Shown here: piece by piece, positions 9,869 through 18,475 of the stretch | Layout of the letters: every line of letters starts with the position of its first letter | Position numbering within the stretch: position 1 is the first letter of the stretch | Origin: Gnetum montanum | Lineage: Eukaryota; Streptophyta; Gnetopsida; Gnetales; Gnetaceae | Direction of reading: 5' to 3' | NCBI GenBank assembly: GCA_015680685.1 | Contig: MNCI01001974.1 | Location: forward strand, 80,620-111,192 | DNA: 30,573 nt | Program-made: the position numbers and the translations under genes | Notes under the pieces: model-generated | The model's input: only the letters and a program-made list of their open reading frames with translations | Databases searched by the model: none | Told to the model about the DNA's origin: nothing

Positions 9869-11183
9869 ACACCCCGAAGGTTACCTTATCCTCAAGGTAA
9901 CCCAAGGTAGTTCCACCAACCATTAATGTACTATCCAAGTGGAACTCCACCACAAGCCATCAGACAACATTAGTAGTGGCAACACCCACAATCATGGAGG
10001 ATGCCACTGCTGAAACAACAGTACCCTTACCAGCAGCCAGACCCATATGGGTATTATGTGCAACAGCTGATTTCTCCAAGTGACTCTATGGGTCACACAA
10101 CTCCCCAACGTCACTACCAAGTTTGGGAGTACTTTAGGAGGACTCCTTCTCCTCCAGGAGACATCCCACATACACACCATCCTCCAACTCCACCCGCACT
10201 TCTTCCACCTATAGTTCCCATACAACCTACTCCAACAATGCAAGGGGAACTCCCCACTCAATCGCAGCAACGTAACACTACGAGAGCTATAAACATCCAA
10301 CCCGCTGCTGGTTCTGACAACCATAAAAAGAGAAGACCTTTCTTCAAAACCAAAAGCCTAGACAAGCTCTCACAACAACAAGCGGTTGAGTCCATAACCA
10401 CTCATCCAACAAAAAAAACTTCAGAGCATCCTTTAGTCCAACAACAGAGCTATACGCATACGGTTATGTTAACACATACCGTAACTAACTGGATCAAGGT
10501 AGGCCACCTTCCTAAGAAACTCTCTAATCCTAGAAGCCCCTTAATCTATCTACAAATCACTGAGAATGAACCACATAAGGCTCTTCTTGACTCAGGTTTC
10601 AGAGTCAACTTAATCTCAAGAGAAATGTATCAAGCCTGGAACCTGCCCCAACTTAATAAGAGCAACATTCAACTAGAGCTGGCTAACCAGTCCATCACCA
10701 TTCCCTTGGGATTTGTGGAGGACATCATTACCACTGTGTGTGGGTGGTCATACCTAGCTAACTTCCTAGTGATAGAAGTCAATTATAATGGGAAGGCCAT
10801 GGCTGAGTATGATAGATGCGTACCTAGGGATCCGTGATATTTCCCTGGAGATATCTAAGGTAAACATATATAGAAAGATCAAGAAGAAGAAAGTTCCATG
10901 CATCACATATAGTGACTCAGAGGGTGATGACATGGAAGAATGTTTATCATTTCTTCCATGTAATCAGTGTGCCCAAGAAACACAAATTCAAAGGTGCTTA
11001 TATGTAGCAACCACACCAGTAGTAGACACCCCGTGGTTGATAGCTACTAGAAAGAGCAACCCAATATGCACAAAACGAACTAGGAAAACAACTCATGTTA
11101 ACAACGAAGGCATAGACACATTGGAATATGCGCATCACCAAATTCCATCCCTTAATCTGAGAACATTAGTGGGGAGAAGTTGG
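9869..11183 (+). pseudogene. Element 2 gag tail and aspartic protease (broken, pol deleted after it)
   Basis: The frame continues from gag after stop 9866-9868 through a Pro/Gln-rich tail (YPYQQPDPYGYYVQQ, then PSPPGDIPHTHHPPTPP) into the protease. The active-site triplet DSG lies at 10589-10597 within KALLDSGFRVNLIS, followed by CGWSYLANFLVIEV. A small deletion and frameshift near 10790 moves reading to the frame of WLSMIDAYLGIRDISLEI, through a KKKKVPCITYSDSEGDD segment, to IPSLNLRTL. Element 1 is collinear up to there. Similarity to element 1 ends at about 11183, before the reverse transcriptase, which is absent. The open frame goes on to 11270 with unrelated sequence. The protease would have cut the gag polyprotein. 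Confidence 0.82.
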
Positions 11184-11300
11184 GCACTTTTACAAAATTT
11201 AAATAGACATTCATTATTTTGGATCTCTCCCTTACAATTTAGTCATCGAGGAGATGGCCACCTATGCTAATCATTAGAGGCCCTTAGTTCTTTTCCATTT
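11184..11300 (+). other. Deletion junction and short spacer
   Basis: This follows the last base resembling element 1 pol. It reads out of the linker into AT-rich DNA without any reverse transcriptase, RNase H or integrase motif. It marks the point where about 2.5-3 kb of pol expected from related elements is missing. Confidence 0.6.
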
Positions 11301-11590
11301 TTTGTTTAACACTTTTTTTTTTACACATTTTTGTTTTACAAGTTTTTCTTTTATACATTTTTGTTTTACACATTTTTGTTTTACAACTTTTGTTTTACAA
11401 GTTTTTGTTTAATACATTTTTATTTTACAAGTTTTTATTTTACAAGTTTTTGTGTTAGAGTTTTTGTTTTACACATTTTTTTACATGTTTTTGTTTTACA
11501 CGTTTTTGTTTTACCCATTTTTGTTTTGCATGTTTTTGTTTTACAAATTTCTTTAACTTTTCTTGTTTTTGTTTTACAAAATCATTATAC
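11301..11590 (+). repeat. T-rich tandem array of CATTTTTGTTTTACA-like units
   Basis: Imperfect 14-18-bp units such as CATTTTTGTTTTACA and AGTTTTTGTTTTACA repeat about fifteen times. Open frames across it (Phe/Leu-rich on plus, Lys/Gln-rich on minus) are products of the repeat and not genes. It lies inside element 2 where pol should be. Confidence 0.9.
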
Positions 11591-11604
11591 TTTTCCAATT
11601 TTCT

Positions 11605-11622
11605 TGTGTGTGTGTGTGTGTG
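11605..11622 (+). repeat. (TG)9 microsatellite
   Basis: Nine uninterrupted TG units end the T-rich array. Confidence 0.97.
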
Positions 11623-11639
11623 TTTTATCCATCTTGTAA

Positions 11640-12810
11640 GTTTGTCACCCAATAAGTGTTCTTCATGATGGTATGAACTATTTTCATATTGATTACTAAT
11701 GTTTGGTTTTTACCTTTAAGTTACGATGTTGATACTAGGGTATGTTCTTTTGATATGGTAGGTAATGAGTCCACTTCATCCATCCATCCACAAAGTCTAT
11801 GGTCTCTCTTGGCTTGGAAATGTACAGTCCCTTTCTAATAAGAACATTAACGAATCAGTGACAGGGTGCTTCTCAAACTAAGGAAGGACTCAAGGATTGA
11901 AAAGGGTGTGACTTCAATGAAACTTGTGCATTTGTGTTGGCCATTCTCTTGGGTGCTTGTATATTTTCTTCTTGGGTTTTCTTACAGTTCCGATGTTACC
12001 CAATTATCAGAAGCTAAGTCAATAAAAATAAAAATTCTTTGCATGGTGTGGTTCTCATGCATAAAAACATAAAACAAAAAAAAAACAAAGAGAAGAAAAG
12101 AAAGAAAGTGAGAATTCAAAGCACACCCCTTAGACAAAATAATCCCTTGGGCTATAAGCATTGGTTATGGAAATAAAAAGGTTCCCTCTAACTAAGGCCC
12201 TTCTTGCTTCCCATTCTCTCCTTATTTGTTTCGTCAGAATGGTGGTGGCTCTTGGGTGAAGGCATTCTTGTTTTTCAAGAGGATGGATTAGCCGAATGCA
12301 TTGATGCGAAGTCACTGGATATGGTTTGTTTGAGGCCGGAGTTGGAATGAGATTTGCCAAGTCACATTAATCATGAAATCCACAAGGGGCTGTACACCAC
12401 CTTGTTCTTGGGATTCCATTCCATTCTCTTTTCTTCACCCTTCTCTCCATTGTTCGCCTCATTGTCGGTTGTATCATTAGTGTATATTTTGGTAGATGTA
12501 TTGTTTTCTTTTTGGTAAATTCTTACGGTTAAGACTTTAACTCTTGTTCCAAAGGACATTGCCAGAGCCTCCAGACTCTTTGAATGTGGGTTTGTTAGGG
12601 TATTAAGGGCATGAGCCTACTTTGGGGAGGATCCATTGGCATTCCTATTTGGTGCATCCATTAAATTCTTTCCCTTAACATTTTTGCAATCCATTTTGTT
12701 TTATTCATTTCCATCTTGACATTCAATTTATCGACGTTACCATTGTCTCTTTTTATTCATCCTTCTTATTCCTTTTCTTTTTCCATTCTCTCACTACCGA
12801 AGGTTCGCAA
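11640..12810 (+). other. Element 2 3' internal region, no recognised gene
   Basis: About 1.2 kb between the tandem array and the first polypurine-tract-like site. No pol, integrase or zinc-finger motif is visible on the plus strand. Two short antisense ORFs at 12559-12130 are listed separately. In Athila-like elements this position holds an env-like ORF or long noncoding DNA; nothing here clearly identifies either. Confidence 0.5.
12130..12559 (-). CDS. Two adjacent antisense ORFs, doubtful
   Basis: On the minus strand, 12559-12371 (62 codons, MSFGTRVKVLTVRIYQKENN start, later an Asn/Glu/Lys-rich run) ends 11 bases before 12360-12130 (76 codons, MANLIPTPASNKPYPV start, later TKQIRREWEARRALVRGN) in another frame. 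Tat-lineage elements such as Grande are known to carry an antisense ORF between pol and the 3' LTR, so an old antisense gene broken by a frameshift is possible. I do not recognise the protein, and both could be chance. Confidence 0.2.
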
Positions 12811-12825
12811 TTAGTCATGGGGGTA
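12811..12825 (+). other. Second copy of the polypurine-tract sequence
   Basis: TTAGTCATGGGGGTA is identical to the 15 bases directly before the 3' LTR (13353-13367), 542 bp upstream of it. Here it is followed by CGGGGCCCAATTTTTT and not by an LTR start. Confidence 0.8.
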
Positions 12826-13352
12826 CGGGGCCCAATTTTTTCGATTTTCTCCTATTTCCTACACCTTCAGTAGTCATCATTAATATATCTCCAGATCCGT
12901 AATCATCCATACCACAACCCAGCCAATGGACTTTTCACCACAGCAAGGTATCAACTACATTGAAATTCATTTACCCTTGCTAATATAAGACTGTGTTGTG
13001 TATGCAGATGATGATTATGCAACAACAGACCAGATCTGGCAGGAGCACTTGGAATGGAGTGGTGCTGAAGTAGCTTTGCAAGGAATGAGTCGATGATGCG
13101 CTTACGGATGGACAATGAAAGGTGCAATCTTGGCGTTGGCAGCAGCAAAAATTCTTTCTCTTTCTCTTTTTCAATTGCCAAATGATGCCTGATATCAATA
13201 TAATAAGGTGTTCACTCTTGTTGTCATGAACACTAGTTTTTTTGTGTCTTGTAATGATGATCCGTTCACATGTCATCCCATTAGCTCCATTTGAGTCAAT
13301 AATCCCATACCTTCCTGATATTATTGTAAGGAACTTGAGGATGAGTTTTCAT
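12826..13352 (+). other. Segment between the two polypurine-tract copies, no gene seen
   Basis: 527 bp of noncoding DNA lie between the two TTAGTCATGGGGGTA copies. Antisense open frames at 12951-13276 overlap each other in different frames, resemble nothing I know, and are treated as chance. Confidence 0.5.
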
Positions 13353-13367
13353 TTAGTCATGGGGGTA
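13353..13367 (+). other. Polypurine tract of element 2
   Basis: TTAGTCATGGGGGTA ends one base before the 3' LTR start TGATGGGATG. A G-run at this place primes plus-strand DNA synthesis in LTR retrotransposons. Confidence 0.75.
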
Positions 13368-14209
13368 TGATGGGATGCGATATCGCACGGGCTACGATAT
13401 CGCATCCCTCACGATATCGTGTATGCGATATCACGTCTTCCCCTATGATATCCCATACACGATATCGCGGTGCGCCATCATATCTATAAATAAGAGGTGG
13501 CTCTCCCTTGTTTTCCATTCTATGCCTAGACCATAGTGAAACTCTGGCAGTTTTTCAACTCCAGAGATCGATTAATTTCCATGTGCCCATAGTAGGAACT
13601 CCAGAGTGAACGAATCTTTATTCGAGTAGACATTATACCTGAACACAAGTTTGTGTATGGCAATAAAGATGAGCTTCTTGGATAAACCTTGTAGTGCATG
13701 GAATAGGCTAATTAGGATTTTATTACTATCATTTATTATTTGTTGTTTAAATGCTTTATTAGTTATTGAATCTCTCTCAACCCTTCTCTCCTAGTTAAGT
13801 GCCTTAGTATGACCACTTCGAGCACTTGCGTTACGCTTGGTGATCCCAGCAACGATTAGCATTTGGTAACCAAGATTGCATTGGTTCAGGGTGTAAATGG
13901 TAAGTGGGAACGGATGCTGACACTAGGTTAATTTAGACTTAGTTCATTAGTTAAAGTTAGTAATTAGTCTCTTCACCCTTCAACTCAATAGCATAGGAGA
14001 TGAAACATAAAATGATATAAAAATCATATACCTTAGACTTACTTAACCATACACTGTGACAACTACAAGTAAGTTTGGGAAGACAACGAATAATTAACCT
14101 TAAGTGTTCCATGAGGCGTGTAGGCACTTAGTCTGTGGAGTTCAACCAGATCGCGTGTGCTATGCTCATATTCATATGGTTGAGTGTAGGGGTACCTCGC
14201 CACTCATCA
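13368..14209 (+). repeat. Element 2 3' LTR (842 bp)
   Basis: It starts TGATGGGATGCGATATCG and ends CGCCACTCATCA, followed by the target duplication ATGGA. It matches 7153-7843 along its length, and its last 200 bases match the end of the element 1 LTR. It has six U3 palindromes, TATAAATA at 13485-13492, one AATAAA (13662-13667), and a single copy of the 66-bp unit duplicated in the 5' LTR. Confidence 0.92.
13375..13492 (+). promoter_or_regulatory. Element 2 3' LTR U3 palindrome array and TATA box
   Basis: Six GATATC-centred palindromes (CGATATCG in four, decayed in two) at about 16-20 bp spacing precede TATAAATA at 13485-13492. The best kept array in the window. Confidence 0.7.
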
Positions 14210-14214
14210 ATGGA
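14210..14214 (+). repeat. Target site duplication ATGGA, right copy
   Basis: Identical to 7148-7152. Joining the flanks gives CTTATT-ATGGA-TATGCAAGATTAG, which resembles the uninterrupted repeat copy at 24820-24840 (GTCATGCAAGATTAAGC). Confidence 0.85.
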
Positions 14215-15825
14215 TATGCAAGATTAGAGTATGGAGACCACAACATCCCCAAGGAAGGGAACCTAGTTCTCAAAGCTATTCTCAAAGGAAGGATCTCTCT
14301 TGATCAACAAGGATTATGGTAATAGGCACTACTAAATAGTAGATATGGATGGAAATGAGTTGGCCAATCTAGTCAGTCATTTCTATCTAAAGTCATAATA
14401 CATGTAGTTGACAATAATTAACAAGCAAGCCTGCTTTCCATAGCCTACTAAGGTCTTAAACTGGCAACATGGCCTACCAAGGTCTTAAATTAGCAAGATG
14501 GCCTACTAAGACCTTAAACTGGTAACACAGTCTACCAAGACTTTAAACTAGCAATACAATCTACTAAGACCTTAAACTAGCACCACGACCTGCTAAGGTC
14601 ATAGACTAGCAATGCATGTGACCTTTGGTAAATGGATTTGTTGACTATTCTACATGACCTTATGTATTTCATTATAACAACATGATTTTTCTCATCTTAT
14701 TTTCTTGTCCTCTTGGAGTTATGTTTGTAGGATAAAGCCTGGAGCCATCATGGAGGTGCCACTCACCATAGCAACAAGCCACCACATGACATTGATGTGC
14801 ATGATTTGGTGAGTTTGTCCTTTCATGTCAAGAGTATTTGTTTCATATCATTTCCATTACCATTCCCTTGAGCCCAATCTTGTATCCTAATTATAACCTC
14901 CCTTACCTTGGATGATAATGTTGACTAATGTTTGACACTCATGCACTATGAACATATGACATCCCTTCATCATGCTCCACCATCAAGTCCATGGAATGTA
15001 ACACACTTAATTCAATGGGAAACCATCTATTCCATCAAATGTAACACACCTCACTCGATGGGAAGACCAAATCAAAATCAACTTTGGAAAAGAAACCCAA
15101 TGAAGGTTTCACCCCATATGAAAAAAGAAGGCAAAGTAAATTGTCAAGAAGTGGAGTGGCCAATGAAGCCTAAAGAACATATTAATGACTCCAAACACAC
15201 AAAGGGAGGAGCCTAATGGTTGAACTAACCTTGGAGCGAGGTGTTGGTTCCTCAAATGCATCTACTGAGTGAACCACACTTCAAAACATGAAGTGTGAAG
15301 TCCAAATGGATTGACCAATATTTTTATGCCACATTGTAGCCATGGTGTCAATGCTTGAAATGCATTGTAAGCCTTCATAACCATTTCCATACGACCTCAC
15401 TACTGTTTCACCATCATGACCTTCTCCCATCATCACAAGCACTCTTTGGCATGATTCGATACTACTAGGTCAAGTGGGGAAAGGGAACATTGGTGATGGA
15501 CCTGCAATGGTGTTTTGTATTCTTTGTTAATAACTCTTAGGTAAATCCTCCAAACATCAACAAAGAGGGGCCAATGAAACACCACCAAAAATTCATGTTG
15601 AAATCTTCATTTCCCAATTTGAGGTAAGGATTTATTATAAATGTAAGATATGTAGTTTGTAAGCTACAATCTTTCATACTTCAACTTTTTAGAGCCAAAA
15701 AAATGCTTCAAAAGTTATTATTTTCATGCTTCCCAAGTAAAAAAGAGTACCCCATGTCGATATTTGGGCTCAGGAAGGCTAAAAACGCCTTTGAAATGGC
15801 TAAAATTGGCATTTCCGTGGGTTTT
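14215..15825 (+). repeat. Noncoding repeat family, copy 1 right half
   Basis: This continues the repeat split by element 2. From about 14420 to 15825 it is collinear with 25285-26615: the 30-bp unit array, CATGATTTTTCTCATC-like text, GGATGATAATGTTGA, CAATGGGAAACCATCTATTC, GGTGTTGGTTCCTCAAATGC and ATGGACCTGCAATGG all recur in order. ORFs in the two copies (14932-15216 and 25760-26041) share parts such as QWETIYSIK but differ in frame-keeping and have no known motif, so I do not call them genes. The repeat may be an old long noncoding element; its ends are not defined. Confidence 0.75.
14441..14615 (+). repeat. Array of six 30-bp units
   Basis: Units of the form GGCCTACTAAGGTCTTAAAC plus TGGCAACAT, 28-30 bp each, stand directly head to tail without spacers and differ at several bases. 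The matching array at 25307-25430 has four units. Confidence 0.88.
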
Positions 15826-16485
15826 ATTTTTTTGGTGTGAATTTATGGCTTCCATTTTATCTCTTATGTGCATGTTATAATCTATTATGCTCTATTTTAT
15901 ACTTTTACATTTGCATTTTATCAGCTTTACTTCATAGCCTAATTGTTTCAACTCCTATCCTTTTACACAAATAACATAAAATATAAAAAAAATGCTAAGG
16001 TAAAACCCAACCAACCCTGCTTTCAAAGGTGATGTGGATGATAAATATAATTGTTCATTAGATAATAGGATGAGTTAGTTTTAATCCAATGGTTGGAGTT
16101 TGGGTGATTTTCCCTAGTTGAAAGTTTAGAAATGAAAGATCAACAAAACATAATTTGACCCTTAATGATGGGCCAATTAGCCTTGCTATATCTAACCCTT
16201 AATGATGGGTCAATAGGCCTTGCTATGTTTCATAGCGGTCATTATATTAGTAATAAATAGTTATAAATTCTGAAATGATGAAACTAGGTAGGTGGTCTTT
16301 GGTCTATTCTATGCACAACTAAATTATGTTTGAGACTTGATATATCCCTTTTTACTATAGGAAGATGCAACAAGAAACCCCTTCTTGTTAACTCAGCATA
16401 CGTGAGCTTATCTATCTTGCTAACTCAGTATACGTGAGCTTATCTATCTCCGTGGACAAGAGACCATGGCAAAAGAAAAGCAAAG
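15826..16485. other. Noncoding stretch with two short tandem duplications
   Basis: AT-rich DNA without a gene. A roughly 37-bp duplication containing CCCTTAATGATGGGYCAAT lies near 16158-16230, and an exact-period 32-bp duplication (TTGYTAACTCAGYATACGTG...) at 16385-16416 and 16417-16448. Confidence 0.7.
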
Positions 16486-16827
16486 TTATCCATTTTGGAT
16501 AAGAAATGATGTAAATGGGTTATCCGAAATTTCAAATATCATTCCCAAGCATACTACATTCATGGTTGGGTACCAAAGGCGACAGAGAAGTAGAACCTTT
16601 AACTTTATATAAGAGAAGTACACCTTTAACTTATATATCATTTTGAAATTAGCACAAGAAGTTTTCCGTTTCTCTGTTTCTTTGGATACAACATTATCGA
16701 GTATTTCTCCGGGAACCAATTGTCCTGCTACAAAATGTTTTAAAATTCGAAGCCCTGCCCTTGATTCAAACCCTTTTGCATAAATAAGATGAAAGATAAA
16801 TCCATATCTTGCTCGGGACTGCAGCAT
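16486..16827 (-). CDS. Unrecognised ORF, 113 codons, doubtful
   Basis: The minus-strand frame starts at ATG 16827 (MLQSRARYGFIFHLIYAKGF) and has a protein-like first half, with LKHFVAGQLVPGEILDNVVS and a charged SKETEKRK run near residues 48-55. The second half (KLKVYFSYIKLKV) looks like AT-rich chance. A real exon ending near 16640 followed by intron is one reading. I do not know the family, and there are no supporting neighbours. Confidence 0.25.
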   Translation of the reverse strand: MLQSRARYGFIFHLIYAKGFESRAGLRILKHFVAGQLVPGEILDNVVSKETEKRKTSCANFKMIYKLKVYFSYIKLKVLLLCRLWYPTMNVVCLGMIFEISDNPFTSFLIQNG

Positions 16828-16924
16828 TACAAGGCATATTGAAACATAGAAACGTAATTTATAGAATGTGCAAAAATCTCCTCAAAATGCCCTGAGACTA
16901 AAAAAATTTTTTAACTACGCTAGC

Positions 16925-17350
16925 GTAAGTAACAGCAACCCTACCACCGGCACCTTTCCCCTTGCCTGCATGCCCCCTACCCTGTGGCCACCCTGCACAG
17001 GTCTACCTGGGCCACGCGAGCCAGGAAACTGGGGCGCTGAATCACCAACGCAGGCCATCTTAGTTGTTGTGGCCACTGCTCTCTCGATCACCTTGACTCT
17101 TTGCACTGCCCTGGATCAGTGCTGGTGATACCCTTCTGACCACATTCCCGGTGTCGTTCTGCCGCCTTGGCTGTAGGAAAACCCTCGTCGCCGCGCAGGT
17201 CTCTCCATCGTTGCATGCCACTCCACGCTGCTGCCTCAAAGCTGCAACAACTCTCGTCTGCTGCACCACCTTCACTGTGCCCACATCTGGGGTCACCCGT
17301 TGCCACCACGCCCAGATCTAGAATCGCCAGCCACCACCTGCAGGAACACT
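16925..17350. other. GC-rich island of unknown nature
   Basis: About 425 bp are clearly richer in G+C and CpG than the AT-rich surroundings, and several frames stay open on both strands for 60-85 codons, as expected of GC-rich DNA. The minus-strand frames are rich in Gly, Ala and Arg, the plus-strand frames in Pro, Ser and Leu. It could be an exon or promoter fragment of a former gene, or an inserted element; an A-run (17361-17369) follows. No motif was recognised. Confidence 0.4.
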
Positions 17351-18475
17351 TACACAGCTAAAAAAAAAGGAGGGTGCACCTACAAGAAAAAGGGTTTTGG
17401 CATGAGTGCCACTGTAGCCTCTAACAACACCTCCAATTGAGCCGAAACATGTTTTCTTACCCTACTCATTGGAGCTTACATTGTTGATTCGTACCTGGGC
17501 CGATTCAAGACAATTTCTGTGATTAATGGCATTGTCATCATTCCTACTAGCACTTAAGCCCCCATTTTACCAAGTGAGGGATGTTGGTTGCCATTACTCC
17601 AATGCATAGATTGATGTGGCCTTCCAAAATGGAGAATTGCAGTATCTTCAGATATAACGCTATTATATTTATCTTCAGAGGAAAGCAGAATTACAGGGCT
17701 AATAAGACTTACACACATAGGATAGACCCTTTGACAAGGCTGCAGTAAGTGAAAAAAAAAGGTGCAAGAAAATTGGGAAATCTCTAACATATAACACCAG
17801 TAACTCAAGTGGAGGAGTTAAAGATATTAATTGGCATTCTTCCCTTGTGGATTAGTGGAAGTATTATAAACACTGTTTGTAATCAAACCACAACATTGTC
17901 CATCTTACAGGGAGAGACGATGGATAACCATATTGGTCATTCCACTGCTCCTGCAACATTTATATGTGTAGTTAACACACTCAATGTGCCAATGTGCATT
18001 CTATGATCAATTTCTTATTCTAGTTATTTCAAAAAGTACACTAGCCATCCAAGAGAATTCACACATTTACAATGAAAATGTTCATTTCCATCCTAGCAAT
18101 CCCCGATGCTGCACTTGTTGAAATGATAAGGTTCATATTAGTAAAGAGCCATAATCTTTACCATGCGTCTATGCTATCCATGAGCATATTTTGATAAGTA
18201 CAATGCAACAGAAGTTCTTACAAATATGGGTAGTTTGGAATTCTTTCATGATGAGAAGGCATGAGAAGCATTGGAACTATTGGAGTTCTTTCATGATAAA
18301 GTACCAAATGGCATGAGAAGCATTGGAACTATTGTAATTGCATGGACTAAGCTAAGAACACCCTTAACTATGTTGGGCCAACATTATCATCGCCCCAGCA
18401 TAGTCTACATGAAAAATGATAAAATTGACTATAAATTAATTTTTGTAAAAACCTTGAAACCTCACTAGAGCCTAT
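17351..18475. other. Noncoding stretch, no gene recognised
   Basis: Short open frames (for example 17808-17554 minus and 17809-18006 plus) abut or overlap without known motifs. A partial tandem duplication of GGCATGAGAAGCATTGGAAC occurs at about 18260-18330. Confidence 0.5.

Larger units (their letters stand above)
7153..14209 (+). mobile_element. Element 2: non-autonomous gag-protease LTR retrotransposon
   Basis: This is a 7,057-bp element with two LTRs of the same family as element 1, flanked by ATGGA on both sides. The internal part codes for gag and protease collinear with element 1. Similarity to element 1 stops near 11183 in the linker before reverse transcriptase, and no reverse transcriptase, RNase H or integrase motif appears between there and the 3' LTR. 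It inserted into an older noncoding repeat (5846-7152 and 14210-15825). By eye the LTRs differ at about 14 of 215 compared bases, so the insertion is not recent. Mobility would have needed pol supplied by another element. The LTR pair and matching duplication show one insertion event, not a patchwork. Confidence 0.87.

Noticed and set aside
11331-11652. Phe-rich plus-strand ORF and Lys/Gln-rich minus-strand ORF
   Set aside because: Both are produced by the T-rich tandem array and have no independent coding signal.
12951-13276. Overlapping minus-strand ORFs
   Set aside because: Two frames compete over the same bases and neither has a recognisable motif or a counterpart in element 1.
14441-14615. 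CRISPR-like array of 30-bp repeats
   Set aside because: The units are head to tail without spacers and diverge from each other, and the surroundings are clearly plant retroelement DNA.
14932-15216. ORF shared in part with 25760-26041
   Set aside because: The two copies share some peptide text because the DNA repeat is shared. Frames are not kept along the whole length and no motif is known.
16915-17309. Gly/Arg-rich and Pro/Leu-rich ORFs in the GC island
   Set aside because: Many frames are open at once on both strands, which reflects GC content; no domain was recognised, so only the island itself is reported.
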